This document shows, in pieces, positions 43,301 through 52,739 of a DNA stretch of 64,000 nt. The notes under the pieces are model-generated. The model saw nothing but the letters and a program-made list of their open reading frames with translations. It was not told where the DNA came from and did not search any database. Made by a program: the position numbers and the translations under genes. Origin of the DNA: Gigantopelta aegis (Eukaryota; Mollusca; Gastropoda; Neomphalida; Peltospiridae); NCBI RefSeq assembly GCF_016097555.1, contig NC_054704.1:32452054-32516053 (forward strand), written 5' to 3'. The number at the start of each line of letters is the position of its first letter. Within the stretch, counting starts at the first letter, position 1.

Positions 43301-44289
43301 AAAATACTCACGAGTCCAACAAGGAGTTCTAATCCTACAAGTGATTACATCTTAGGTAGGCACTTTACCATTGAGCAACATCCTGAGCTAGGTCTCGTTT
43401 TTCATTAAACTCTACCAAAATACATCTGGATACCAACAACTTACAAGGTGTGCTTAGTAACCATAACTACTTTCATCAATTATTATTATTCACAATTTGT
43501 GATGACAGGGCGAGCCCTGTATTATTATTTTTATTGTCTATTGTTGTTTTTAGCATGTTAGAGGAATCTAATTGGATTCTTGTAATTTTCTTTTACAGGA
43601 ATATTATGGTAATCCGACAGAAAAATGAGCCTGCCAGCCCCATACATTTAAGGATATTAGTTATTTCTTTTACATTCATCGGGGTATGAACAACAACAAA
43701 AAATAACCTACAAACTGTGTGAATTAGCAAAGCCGTTCACACAAGTTTGTGGATGATTTGTATTGTAAAAGAAATAACAGACAATCCTTATAATTAAATT
43801 TTAAACATGCTCACTAATAATAACACTAAAAGTTCATATTTCATTTTGAATTATTTTATTTTGGTTCTAAATAATAAAACGCAGTAAGACAAAGTACCAA
43901 GTGACATCATCATCAGATATGATGTTTCCCGACAACATTATTTTTACGATCATTAAGAAATTAACAAACTCAATGGGATGATGTTAAATTGTAATGAATG
44001 CAATGAAAATTTAATCATCTGCAGAAGAAAGCGGACTACTTACTGGATGATGAGCATGTAGATGATGACTGTTTGGAGAATACATTTCGTTGTGGCCGTG
44101 CACGATGCTGTACCCATCTGTGGTCATGTTCATCTCATGGTTGTGCATGTCTGCACCTGCTATGCTGCTTGTGTCAAGAGACTGTGCGTTGTGGTCGTGG
44201 TGCATCGTGTGTATGTGTACATCAGGTGCACCCGTCGTCGTCATGTGCATGTGGTGCTTATGCACGGATCCAGCCGTCATGTGGTCCAT
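35409..44289 (-). CDS. SLC31A1-like: Ctr/SLC31-type copper transporter, 4 coding exons (exon 3 out of frame by 1 nt)
   Basis: High-affinity Cu(I) uptake channel of the Ctr family, expected in the plasma or endosomal membrane as a trimer with three TM helices per subunit. Exons (minus): 44289-44044, 37821-37755, 36864-36758, 35754-35409. The N-terminus is rich in His and Met metal-binding residues. TM1 is FLSCLALVIVAVL, and TM2 contains FIAGYFIMLAVMTYN with the conserved M-x3-M. TM3 contains GLSLGYFCFGW with the G-x3-G helix-packing motif. All junctions have GT/AG ends and phases 0, 1 and 2 fit. The exception is exon 3, which is 107 bases where 106 is needed. The C-terminal tail (about 70 residues) is long and lacks the terminal HCH of human CTR1. 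Intron 1 (6.2 kb) contains three DNA transposons. The extra base may be an assembly error or a genuine inactivating change. Confidence 0.88.
35803..36188 (+). repeat. SINE in transporter intron 3 (type-2 head, ACATTTC tail)
   Basis: Head CCGGCCTTGGTGGCGTCGTGG and GGGTTCGGATCCC joined to the common core, ending in GTGTTGAGTGCATCGTTAAA and ACATTTCTTTC. It has the same head as 10467-10862 but the other tail. Opposite in orientation to the host gene. Confidence 0.88.
36347..36388. mobile_element. Tiny TA-flanked inverted-repeat element (42 bp)
   Basis: CAGTTGAATC and GATTCAACTG, 10-base perfect inverted repeats flanked by TA on both sides, in intron 3 of the transporter. Probably a pogo-like remnant. 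Confidence 0.45.
36758..36864 (-). CDS. SLC31A1-like: Copper transporter exon 3 (TM1), with apparent 1-nt insertion
   Basis: Acceptor CTTTCAG, donor AA|GTGAGT. The first half reads VTFLSCLALVIVAVL in the frame set by exon 2. The second half reads YQALKTVRHRLGRRCCNIQC in the frame required by exon 4. The two frames meet at about 36818-36821, where one base too many is present. Translated as is, exon 2's frame reaches a stop shortly after. Confidence 0.85.
37130..37455. repeat. Diverged minisatellite, about 50-bp unit, in transporter intron 2
   Basis: Blocks like ATAATTCATCATTACTCA and GAGAATCTCATCTCTAAGTC recur about every 45-55 bases, six or seven times, with many substitutions. Confidence 0.7.
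37469..37690 (+). repeat. Degenerate SINE of the 31118 family
   Basis: GGCTGCTAGGTACGCAGTTT, CCACCCAGAGTGAGCTTTAA, TAACTAACCATTAATC and AGATAGCCGAGATG align in order with the copy at 31118. Heavily diverged. Confidence 0.6.
37755..37821 (-). CDS. SLC31A1-like: Copper transporter exon 2 (pre-TM1)
   Basis: 67 bases between acceptor TTTTGCAG and donor AAAAG|GTAAAA. Encodes AYFHLKQDDVILFKDWQLSP followed by GK, entering in phase 0 and leaving one base over. It corresponds to the segment just before TM1 in Ctr proteins. Confidence 0.85.
37822..38775. other. Transporter intron 1 (3' part), no feature
   Basis: AT-rich intron sequence between exon 2 and the (TA)n tract that hosts the mariner element. 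Confidence 0.5.
38794..40287 (-). mobile_element. Tc1/mariner element 1, complete, 1494 bp
   Basis: TIRs of about 24 bases (left CTCTTCAAAAGAAGAAACGC; right, reverse-complemented, CTCTTCAAAAAAAGAAACGC) flanked by TA on both sides inside a (TA)n tract. They enclose an uninterrupted transposase frame. Lies in intron 1 of the copper transporter, with its transposase on the same strand as the gene. Confidence 0.95.
38965..39972 (-). CDS. Tc1/mariner DD34E transposase, intact (335 aa)
   Basis: Cut-and-paste DNA transposase. The frame extends to 40023, but the Met at 39972 (MPRLSEPQRNNAIGRL) gives the usual start and length. The N-terminal helix-turn-helix region is AVAKAFHVSPSTISRLWDRY, followed by a second DNA-binding helix pair. 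The catalytic core has FSDESRF (first Asp), QHDNARPH (second Asp) and SPDLNPIEHLWDE (Glu); 34 residues separate the second Asp from the Glu. The GGGSVMVW motif typical of the family is present. No stop or frameshift is seen. With both TIRs intact the copy could be autonomous. Its composition is more GC-rich than the flanks, as expected for a recently arrived element. Confidence 0.95.
   Translation of the reverse strand: MPRLSEPQRNNAIGRLDAGESRTAVAKAFHVSPSTISRLWDRYQQDGSTRDLPRSSRPRVTTPGQDRYIRVRHLRERLTTATSTAAAIPGLRRISDQTIRNRLREVGIRARRPVRGVILTPQHRRLRLQWCQIHRQWPQLRWRQVWFSDESRFLLRRHDGRCRVYRRRGERYAANCVQEVDRFGGGSVMVWAAISHTGRTDLVHVQGNLNAQGYIDQILRPHIVPVMANANAVFQHDNARPHTARLTTAFLQNNNINVLPWPSISPDLNPIEHLWDELDRRLRQRQPQPQTLPELAAALQAEWATIPRDVIRTLVASMGRRCQAVVNTRGGHTRY
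40319..41525. mobile_element. hAT-like non-autonomous element, 1207 bp
   Basis: Ends CAGGGGTGGGGAAAA and TTTTCCCCACCCCTG are perfect 15-base inverted repeats with the CAGGGGTGGG start of many hAT elements. It is inserted in the same (TA)n tract as mariner element 1, so the 8-base duplication expected for hAT would be ATATATAT and cannot be told from the tract. It contains no transposase frame. Confidence 0.8.
41652..43227 (+). mobile_element. Tc1/mariner element 2, 1576 bp
   Basis: TIRs: left CATATGGAAATAAATTAAGC; right, reverse-complemented, CATATGGAAATTAATTAAGC, continuing AACA. TA flanks at 41650-41651 and 43228-43229. Its family differs from element 1 in TIR and protein. It lies in transporter intron 1, with its transposase antisense to the gene. 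Confidence 0.93.
41917..42928 (+). pseudogene. Tc1/mariner DD34E transposase with one frameshift
   Basis: The N-terminus (from ATG 41917, MARRNLSEAIRWQIIDMRNA, a helix-turn-helix start) is in a different frame from the rest. The frames join near 42008-42022, inside the first DNA-binding domain. From there the frame is open to 42928. It carries FSDESRF, HDNARPH and SPDLNPIEHMWD with 34-residue spacing, and ends in QGGYTKY. The catalytic domain looks complete; the copy is inactive unless the frame change is a sequencing error. Confidence 0.9.
43228..44043. other. Transporter intron 1 (5' part)
   Basis: A diverged SINE-head complement is recognisable near 43360-43385 (GGCACTTTACCATTGAGCAA). An inverted pair of short segments (CACAATTTGTG at about 43491; ACAAACTGTGTG and CACACAAGTTTGTG near 43710-43750) is present. 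Otherwise no feature. Confidence 0.45.
44044..44289 (-). CDS. SLC31A1-like: Copper transporter exon 1 (His/Met-rich ectodomain)
   Basis: ATG at 44289-44287. 82 codons end at an exact donor CCA|GTAAGT (GT at 44043-44042), phase 0. The peptide contains repeated His/Met clusters (MDHMTAGSVHKHHMHM, then HNHEMNMTTDG and HHLHAHHP), the expected copper-capturing extracellular N-terminus. A non-coding upstream exon may exist; no promoter was recognised. Confidence 0.88.
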
Positions 44290-44690
44290 TCTGTGGCCAA
44301 GAGGATGTAGTCTGTATGCAGGATTATTCTGTTAGATTTGACCGATTCTCTATATTTAAAATCACAATGGTACTGCTTCTATCAATTATTGGCCATAGAA
44401 ATTATTGTAACCAGTTTCAGTTCTGAAAATATAAAGTAACCAATTATAATCTTGATAGCATCATCACACTGTCAAGTGAATAAACAAATATTCTGAGAGT
44501 ACAACTAAAGCAATACATGTCCCTTACCGGGCCTAACAAGTTATTGTATCAAGGGCCATAACTCTCTGAACAAGATTAGCAGTGAGGTACATGATATGCC
44601 CATCAGTTTTGATGGAAAACCACATCTATATTAATGAATATGTTACGGGTATGATTCAAGTCTAATTATGTGCAATTTTTACAATGGGAT
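44290..44690. other. Upstream flank of the copper transporter
   Basis: Would hold the 5'UTR and promoter if transcription starts nearby. I see no TATA box or clear core promoter. Confidence 0.35.
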
Positions 44691-44825
44691 GGATGAAGAA
44701 TTTGTTTTGGACCAACCATCATCCCAAGTTGTTCCTACATGTGGTTTGGTGGTTCTGTATGCATCTGCATGCAAGATATGACCTGGACAAGGATTTACTA
44801 TTATGTACAGTAGACTGTGAAAAGT

Positions 44826-44840
44826 AGGTCACAGTGACCT
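44826..44840. promoter_or_regulatory. AGGTCANNNTGACCT palindrome
   Basis: AGGTCACAGTGACCT matches the consensus inverted hexamer pair with 3-base spacing bound by steroid-type nuclear receptors. A second identical copy is at 44909-44923, and a 1-base-spaced version AGGTCAGTGACCT at 46347-46359. All lie in a dispersed repeat; function is untested. Confidence 0.4.
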
Positions 44841-45008
44841 AGTAATGACGTATGCAAGATATGGTCCGGACATGGATTTACTGTTATGTGCAGTAGACCA
44901 TGAAAGGTAGGTCACAGTGACCTAGTAATAATATGTGACACACTGCTATGCCAAGTTGTTCCTACATGTGAGGTTTGATGGTCCTGTGTGCATCTGTATG
45001 CAAGATAT

Positions 45009-46296
45009 TGTAAGCCACCCGGCTAACAAAAGGAACAAGTCAGGAATGGTAGAAAACATCAGTTCATATTTATTTACTGCAGCAGATAAGCAGCCAAAAT
45101 AACACAACAACATCAACATCATTATCCAGTAGATCCTGTCTGGTGTTCAAGTGAAGCTATGCTACATGCTACGAGCAGTGTAATAGGAATGCAGGCACAA
45201 TTATAATTTCATTTGGTTTAAATACTTTAAACTGCTTGTAAACAGTGTCAATATCCATTTACAAATGTCAGGCCTAAATAGGTAACTATTTGTCATAAAG
45301 GTAATCTTTCATTTTCTTTTTATTATTATTTTTAGATGTTATGACTTTAACACCGAAGTGCAAAAAGTGATAAACAAACGTTCCTTCCCGCTTTTATACT
45401 TTTGACGTCACACGACGTCATCTAACCAATCGCATTATGTAATTTGGCTGGACGCTACACGAGATCGAATCTAGTTTACAAAAAAAAAAGCTAAATAACC
45501 CAATAAATAATGTGGGGCAGTTTCTGCCCCCAACGAATCCAGAATCTACTATTACAGAGCATTCATGTGCACTTTACTGCCCCAAAATCAAGTAAGTATT
45601 GGCTGCACAATTTATAAAACAAACATCGAGTCGGCTGTTCGACTTGCTTCGAACATATACGTGTATTGCTACTTATTTTCTTAGTTTTCATACAGTAAAT
45701 ACAAAGGGGCAAACTCTGCCCCACACGGAATTAGTGGGGCACAGCAATACTTAATATTATACAATTCATTTTACAATATAAGTCGACGTAAATCCATGTC
45801 CCATTATATTGTGGTAATGTATCCAAAAGCCATGCTATAAAAATAGACTAACAAGTCCTATAAAAAATCACCAGTAAACTCGTACAGCATATCAGAGTAA
45901 TTCTGCACACATATTAAATAAATAGCTTGTTGTTTAACATCATCTTACAACGTTTTAAAGTTAACAAATTAATTTATTTTTAACACGTTGTATTTTCAAG
46001 TGAACTCAATATGGCGGACATTGATGAATTCGTCTGCGAATAGGAATATTTTAAACACAATAACTTCAGCTAAGAGAAATACCATAAGTCTAGGCTATTT
46101 AGAGTACAGTGAAAACGGTACCAACATGTACAGAGTAACAAGTTAATTGAAATATCGTCTTATTACGTTAAATGAATTTACTCTCAGCTAAAGTGTCAAA
46201 ATCAGCTGTTTACCATTACTGTGTTTATCATGTCATATCGTACATTACTATAAATACTCATAATAATTAATGAACACACTAGCAGGGTCCATTACA
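45009..46296. mobile_element. Solo-LTR-like insertion, 1288 bp, ATAT duplication
   Basis: Begins TGTAAGCCACCCGGCTA and ends with ATTACA (reverse complement TGTAATGGACCCTGCTA), with LTR-like TGT...ACA termini. ATAT lies on both sides (45005-45008 and 46297-46300), and the interrupted repeat resumes in register. The interior contains TGACGTCA (45413-45420), a CCAAT-like box and several GGGGCA/TGCCCC motifs, but no coding frame. A non-autonomous DNA transposon is the alternative. Confidence 0.6.
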
Positions 46297-47221
46297 ATAT
46301 GGTCTGGACAAGGATTTACTGTTATGTACAGTAGACTGTGAAAAGTAGGTCAGTGACCTAGTAATAGTATGTGACACATCGCCATCCCAAGTTGTTCCTA
46401 CATGTGAGGTTTGATGGTCCTGTATGCATCTGTATGCAAGATATGGTCCAGATAAGAAAATGTTATCCGACGGACAAAGCCATACCTTAATACGACCCAT
46501 CATAGATGGGCATATAAAAATGGATAAATCGTTCATGAAAGACTAAGTTGATCTGTATTAGTACATGATAATGCTATACACAAACTTTCAACTCAATATC
46601 TCAAGCTACTGCAAAAAAAAAAAGTCTGCAAAACAAATCTCCTAAGTTCAAGGGACATAACTCTGTTAAAAATGGATCACCTTGAAAGTCAAACCTGATC
46701 TGTAACAGTACATAATAAAGCTACATAAAAAAAATTCAGATCAATATCTTGAGGCATTGCAAAAACAAAAAGTCCAGAAAAAATAATGTTCTTGATCTCC
46801 TAAGTTCAAGGGCCAGAACTCAAAATCAAAATCAAAACTGGGCAAATCACCATGAAAGTCAAATTTGATCTGTAACAGTACATAATAAACCTATACACAA
46901 AATTTCAGCTCAGTATCTCAAGCCTTTGTGAAAACATCTGGAAAACTATGTATGGGACAGACAGACAGACATACCGACAGGATGGAGATGAAACCTTTAG
47001 TCCCCTCCTTTTGGACTGGTAGGGGACTAATGATGTCAGCATTTCAAAATATTACAAATGGGGTGGGGATGGGTCTTTATGGGTCTTCCGACACCTACAT
47101 GTATGTATAACAGAATGAGAATTAAAAACAGGTGATTTTTACTTACATACTTATTTAACTAGAACCTTACTACAACCAAATAAAGCACCAGAAGAAAATC
47201 AATGCTTCTAAATTAAAAAGA

Positions 47222-47465
47222 AAGGAAAGGAATATTGTTTATTTTAACACCTCTGCCCATTTTAAACTAAAACTATTCAGTCTATATTATATAAGGTTAT
47301 TGCAACACTTGATCTACTGAGAAGAAACCTGCTTGTGCCATACAAACTGCTCCTACCAAACAGCTACAAGGGGATCTTTAATACAAACTGTATCTAAAGA
47401 CAGGACAGCACTTACCTTTGATATACCAGCCACTGGTGTTGACAGGAATAAAGTTAAAAGAAATT
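47222..47465 (-). repeat. Degenerate SINE
   Basis: A tail-like GGAATATTGTTTATTTTAAC, then ACAAGGGGATCTTTAATACA, GACAGGACAGCACTTACC and GATATACCAGCCACTGGTG, all in core order on the minus strand. Head missing. Confidence 0.6.
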
Positions 47466-48285
47466 CTCAAAAATGTATTGAATAATTCACCTGCTGAAAA
47501 GACTGGATCTTCCAGTTTATCTGAGATACCACCACATATGTCCCAAATGTTTTAATAGATATTCAAGTGGAAACAGCTGTTAGCATTCTGATAACAGCAC
47601 ATCACTAATAACATATTTGTTGATAAACATTTTTTTTATTAATCTCATAATGGAACTATTTTGGCAATAACATGAATATAGTTCACGAACTTCTATCAAA
47701 CAATAGCGATACTGACTCGATACTGACTCAACAACGTCTGTAACAGGCAATTTAATATCTGATTAGCATCAGGTAATAACTGCCAGCATTGTTATACTAG
47801 TAACTGGAGCACAGATCCTGATATACATTGCTCTCAGCACTGTGCTGATAACAAAATAAAATATGCTGCTCTAATCATAAAATGTGACTGCAGAGGTACT
47901 TTAAGTTAACTCAAATTAAATAAAAATATATATACACCATATTAAAAATACACCACACTGTTCACACGTAAACAAACAAATTTAAATTCAATTTGCAGAG
48001 AAACTGGCTTAGTGTTTATGGTGGTTTGGAATAAAGTGTTTTTAGGATTGGGTGTGTATAGTGGCATTTATCGCGTTTTGCGATTAAACTCTTCATATTT
48101 ATTGTCTTGTTTGTAATCAAACCCAGCATTTTGTCACAGAAATCAAAATCAACCAAGGTTTTGAGAAAAAGTATGCATTTGGAAAAAAAACACCATCAAC
48201 TGTTTTAGTTAATTAACTGATCCATGCTATATTTTGTAAGACAAGTCAGCTATCAAGTAATCTATAAAGACATGTCATGAGAACA
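47466..48285. other. AT-rich, no gene seen
   Basis: No supported feature. Confidence 0.4.
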
Positions 48286-48288
48286 CAA

Positions 48289-48490
48289 GCCTCTGAGAAT
48301 TAAAAATCTGCGTGACCTATTTATCGGTTACACAGAAATAAATCCATGTAACCCATTTAATTTTTGCGTAACCCGTTATATCCTAGTAAATGGTGATCCA
48401 AATTTTGTGAGAACAAAAATAGGTTACACATAATTAGATTTGCGAGAGCAACGCGTGAACGAAACGACTGTTCTCACAATTTTCAGAGGC
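48289..48490. mobile_element. MITE, about 202 bp
   Basis: The left end GCCTCTGAGAATT and the right end (reverse complement GCCTCTGAAAATT) are inverted repeats. The interior has internal inverted copies of GTTACACA/GTAACCC-type motifs. No clear target duplication; class unknown. Confidence 0.5.
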
Positions 48491-48494
48491 CTGG

Positions 48495-49100
48495 AACAGA
48501 AATGATTACACAAAGAAACTGACACAATATACCTGTATATAAACAAAGTAGTACTCTATCAGGTATGGGGTTTTGGCAAAAAATATACATCTATAGATAT
48601 ATTAATTTTTAGCTATTAATGGTTCACTTACATTAAACAAAAACCAACCTAAAACCCCCAATCAGTACACGCATGTCTGAAATATTTCATACATGCCTGC
48701 CTAACAGCAGAAAACAAGCACTTTGGAGTTCACTTTGTCAACAGACACAGCTGATTATTTGCTGTCTTGCTTATGTCAACTCTGGGCTCCAGAGAAATGT
48801 GAACACGTGCCATCTTTATTTACCATGAAAAGGAAAGGAATGTTTGTTAAACAATACTGTCAATAGTCCAGTGCAATGTTCAAGCAGTAGCTACTTAAAG
48901 CTGCTGTGCCCTCTCCCCATCCTGTGACATCATTTTCACTATGAAAAATATTGAGGAGAGTTATTAATTATTCACCTAATTTAGATTACAGTGAGCCAGT
49001 TAATATTTTAACATATTAAAAGCACAGACCCTAGTTTTAGCCTGTAATAATGGACACTAACTTTAGCTAATCTACAAAACTGCACAAAAAGTTGGATCAA
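48495..49100. other. AT-rich, no gene seen
   Basis: No supported feature; a short SINE-tail-like GGAAAGGAATGTTTGTTAAA at about 48833. Confidence 0.4.
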
Positions 49101-49106
49101 AAAAGA

Positions 49107-49185
49107 AAGAAATGTTTTATTTAATGACGCACTCAACACATTTTATTTACGGTTATATGGCATCAGACATATGGTTATACAGTTG
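49107..49185 (-). repeat. SINE tail fragment (ACATTTC-type)
   Basis: AAATGTTTTATTTAATGACG followed by CACTCAACACATTTTATTTA; truncated after the CAGACATATGG block. Confidence 0.75.
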
Positions 49186-50000
49186 GATCAAGTTATAACA
49201 GAGAGAAGCTAGTCTGAGATATTTAAACAGGGAAATACTGTCTACAAATAACTGGAACTTGTCTTAACAACCATTACTTCTCAGACGAATGTGCGTTTTT
49301 AGAATTATAAAAAATGCATTTTGGGGTACTGCAAAAACCTGGATGACCATAACAACTTCAGGTGTATGAAAAGTAATATTCTAAATAATAAAATGTAAGT
49401 ACTTTTAATTTAAACTATAAAAAACCAGCTCTAATAGCAAAAATATGTTGTAGTGTTTAAAAACTAGGGTCTGTTGCTTTAAGACTTGTTATTTAATAGA
49501 TTTGTAAACTATATTTTTAAAATTCATATACTAAGTGGAGCTAAAAATTACTCTCCTTGAACTAGTCCCAGGGGAGTGATTGGTACCCAAAGTGATAGCT
49601 CCCCTTAAGCATCAAAGTCTGATTTACTAATAAAAAAACATGGGGCAGGAATGTTTTATAAGTTACTGAACTGGATACATATACCTAAAATGTCATGTGG
49701 TCGCCAATCAATATATTGTGGTAGGCCTCATGCAGATCACCTACTGAAGAGACTCGCTTGGGACGAATCTATATCTGTCCTCCGATTGCAGCCATTGAAA
49801 AATATTTCCTACTAACGGAGTCTTTCAGGCAACTAAAATTGTATTAAATACATTTACCACTTTAGAATACTAATGTCTTTATATATCTATTGGTTATGGG
49901 AAGAAAAAACATAACTGACCTGATCTATCGGTTGTGGCTTATTTCGAGGGCTGCATACTAAAATAGTTATGTACCACAACATTTTTAATTTAATGGCCTT
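49186..50000. other. AT-rich, no gene seen
   Basis: No supported feature. Confidence 0.4.
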
Positions 50001-50939
50001 CTTAAAGGGGTAATCAGGTCCAATATGAGCCTTATGTGTTGCAAAGATGCATACCTGGACCACCAACACATATTCATAGTTTAACAAATAAAACCCCTTA
50101 ATTTTAGAATTACTAAAAAAAAAATATGATTATTCCTGCTAATGGGGGGTGGGGGTGGGGGGGGGGGGGGGGGCAGACACATTGGTGGTTTTTTGTTGCC
50201 TCTGGTACCCCAGCTTAAACAGAGTAAACAAATGTAATAATTTAAAGCAAGGCGCTTCGCTTTGATCAGCCTGACTTGTAAAAGAATATAAATATCCAGG
50301 TCCTACCAGACATCATCTTGTATTGTAATCTACCAAATAAATACCTGCCAAACAGAAATTCTAGGACAAAACACGATACATCGTTGGACTGTTATTTTGT
50401 TATGTTTTGTAACCAGTTTTGACAATTGATGATTTATTTTGTATAGAAACATAATGTATGTACCTATTTGTAGCTTACTGGGATGACTATTATTACAAAA
50501 CATTGTCTCGCATGTCTATTTCATCAATCTGCAAAAAGCAGAATAGTACACTCATTTCTTCATTCTAAGACTAAGAGCTGAGAATGGGGAGGTATTATAT
50601 AACTACCTGCTCACAAGTGAGCGGATTCAATGGGATGAAACAAAATGGCTGTGCCCGTTATATGCCAGGTATCACCCACAAAAAACCCAAAAAAAACACT
50701 GCTGAATATAGAACTGAATAAAAAGTATGCAGGGCACAATATTTGACGAGAACAGTTGTTCTGTTCATGTGTCGTTACGCAACTTTAATATCATGAGGAT
50801 CGCCAATCGGTTATGTGGTGAACAATTACATTATAAAATTAAAACTAATAAAAGTACCATATGTTTTGATTACGAGAACTATATTAACTCATGTGAACTG
50901 ACTTCCGGTTACCTAAGATTTTGAAATATTGTCCCCTTG

Positions 50940-51140
50940 TATGGGAACTGTAATTTTAATATTTTACATTCATTACCATAAGAATATTTGCCAAATTCAG
51001 TAAAAATTGTAGGCCCATAGATCAAATATTGTTAAAATAGCATTAAACATTAAAGCATTAAGCATTAAACATTAAAAATTGTAAGTAAACAAATGCGACA
51101 CCAAAAGATAAATTAAATTTTATCAACATTTATTGTATTC
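50940..51140. repeat. Short CATTAAA-rich tandem tract
   Basis: GCATTAAACATTAAAGCATT at about 51040-51080 is a local tandem repeat of ATTAAGC/ATTAAAC units. No gene. Confidence 0.6.
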
Positions 51141-51146
51141 ACAGAG

Positions 51147-52090
51147 GGGGTGAGACATAGCCCAGTGGTAAAACATTCGCTTGATACGCAGTTGGTCTGG
51201 GATCGATCCCCGATCAGGCCTTGACCGTAACTTTTTTCAGTGGTAGCCCACCGGTCTACCAGGTTATAAAATCTGGTAGCCCTCAGTAAAAATTGGTAGC
51301 CTCATAATTTTAATAAATTAAAAGAAAAGAAAGTAAAAAAGCAAAATCGTTTATTTTTATTTAATCATGTTGTTTTAGGTGGGTGTTTTAGGGAGTTTAG
51401 CGTCTTGTTGATTGCAGAGTAACTGGATGTACCAAAAACATCTAGTAGCCCAGTGGACTACTGGTTTTAGACATCTGGTAGCCCGAGCAACAAATTGGTA
51501 GCCAAAACACCCCTGGCTACTGCTAAGGTTGAGCCCTGCCAATGGCCCCTGCGTGTGCTGTAACTTCACCGTGGTGCAGGGGTGTAACATTCTCTTTGAG
51601 AATGGCCAATACAGCACAAAATTGAAGTTTTGAGTAAAATTCAGTATCCGTAAAATTCTATGATATTTGTGTTTTGCACAGTTCTTTACACTGTTTTTGT
51701 TTAAGTCTTGAATTTTTATATTGATCACTTTATTTATTTGCATTACCATAGTTTGACACCCAATAGCCGATGTATTTTTCGTGCTGGGGTGTCGTTAAAC
51801 ATTCATTCATTCATTCCCTGCCAATGGTGGGCCCATTGGGCTATTTCTCGCTCCAGCCAGTGCACCACAAATGGTATATTAAAAGTCGTGGTATGTTGTG
51901 CTATCCTGTCTGTGGGATGGTGCATATAAAAGATCCCTTGCTGCTAATCGAAAAGAGTAGCCCATGAAGTGGCGACAGCAGGTTTCCTCTCTCAATATCT
52001 GTGTGGTCCTTAACCATATGTTTGATGCCATATAACCGTAAATAAAATGTGTTGAGTGTGTCGTTAAATAAAACATTTCCTTCCTTCTTT
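51147..52090 (+). repeat. SINE (type-1 head, ACATTTCC tail) split by an about 0.6-kb insert
   Basis: The head (CATAGCCCAGTGGTAAAACA, GGGATCGATCCCCGATC) ends at about 51216. The matching continuation (GGTGGGCCCATTGGGCTATT, core, tail) resumes at about 51826. Together they make one SINE interrupted just after the B box. Confidence 0.75.
51217..51825. mobile_element. Unclassified insert inside a SINE
   Basis: Starts near CCTTGACCGTAACTTTTTTC and ends near GGTTGAGCCCTGCC, with a weak inverted relation between the ends. Contains repeated TGGTAGCC motifs on both sides (CTGGTAGCCCTCAGT, TTGGTAGCCTCA, CTGGTAGCCCGAGC). The frames inside show no known domain. The right part carries a SINE-tail variant (51748-51812). 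Confidence 0.45.
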
Positions 52091-52171
52091 TATTCACAGA
52101 ATGAACTAAAGGATGAAATAAGAGAGATATAAGAAAAAGTTTGGAAGAAGTGACTTCCTCAGGAAAAACTA

Positions 52172-52460
52172 AGGGCGGGACATAGCCCAGTGGTAAAGCG
52201 CTCACTCGAAGTGTGGTTGGTTTAGGGTCGATCCCCGTCGATGGACCCATTGGGTTATTTCTCGTTCCAGCCAGTGCACCACAACTGGTATATCAAAGGC
52301 TGTGGTATGTGCTATCCTGTCTGTGGGATGGTGCATATAAAAGATCCCTTGCTGCATTAGAAAAAATTTGCGAGTTTTTTCAAATGACTATACTAGTCAG
52401 AATTACCAAATGTTCAACATCCAATAGCCAATGATTAATAAATCAATGTGCTCTAGTGGT
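52172..52460 (+). repeat. SINE (type-1 head, CTCTAGTGG tail)
   Basis: GGGACATAGCCCAGTGGTAA, GGGTCGATCCCC, complete core, ending AATCAATGTGCTCTAGTGGT without the AACAAACTT end. Confidence 0.82.
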
Positions 52461-52739
52461 GGACACATTGACTACCATTTCAAGAAAATAAAAGTATATA
52501 AATTTTCACTTAGCTTTTTGTGTCATACCTAGTTTTTTTTACTGGTGGCAAATATATATATAGTAATCGGTGTGTTACAGTCCCCATACTGTTAAAATAA
52601 TTATATATTCAGCATGGTTATCGTTTTTTGGGGGCCACCTAATATAATGACCGTCACATTTTTACCATTTGATCAATTAAATATACCAATAAACTTGTTG
52701 ATATTAAATATCAATGAAAAATAAATATGCATACCAATC

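Larger units (their letters stand above)
44695..47035 (+). repeat. Dispersed repeat with response-element-like palindromes, split by a solo-LTR-like insert
   Basis: The two halves (44695-45008 and 46297-47035) share TTGTTCCTACATGTG, ATGCATCTGTATGCAAGATA and GTCAGTGACCT-type units. The right half continues with repeated GATCTGTAACAGTACATAAT units and ends near a hairpin (AGTCCCCTCC and GGTAGGGGACT) after GACAGACAGACATACCGACA. The left half is internally duplicated. Class unknown; the terminal hairpin is suggestive of a rolling-circle element but not diagnostic. Confidence 0.6.
50006..52735. mobile_element. Second copy of the TTAA element, interrupted by about 2 kb of nested repeats
   Basis: The left part (50006-50665) parallels 32308-33335: shared ATGTGTTG(G/C)AAAGATGCATAC, GATTATTCCTGCTAA, CTTCGCTTTGATCAGCCTGA and CAAAATGGCTG. 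The match resumes at 52641 with GACCGTCACATTTTTACC and ends near ATATGCATACCA. The intervening sequence contains SINEs and an unclassified insert. A G-rich run lies at 50144-50173. Confidence 0.55.

Noticed and set aside
44062..44426. Cys/His-rich plus-strand frames opposite the copper transporter exon 1
   Set aside because: They are antisense shadows of the His/Met-rich exon, which has a start codon, a consensus donor and family-consistent composition on the minus strand.
46955..47035. Helitron 3' terminus (hairpin then CTAA)
   Set aside because: A hairpin is present (AGTCCCCTCC / GGTAGGGGACT), but the CTAA overlaps it instead of following about 10 bases later. I could not find a matching TC start or an A|T insertion context.
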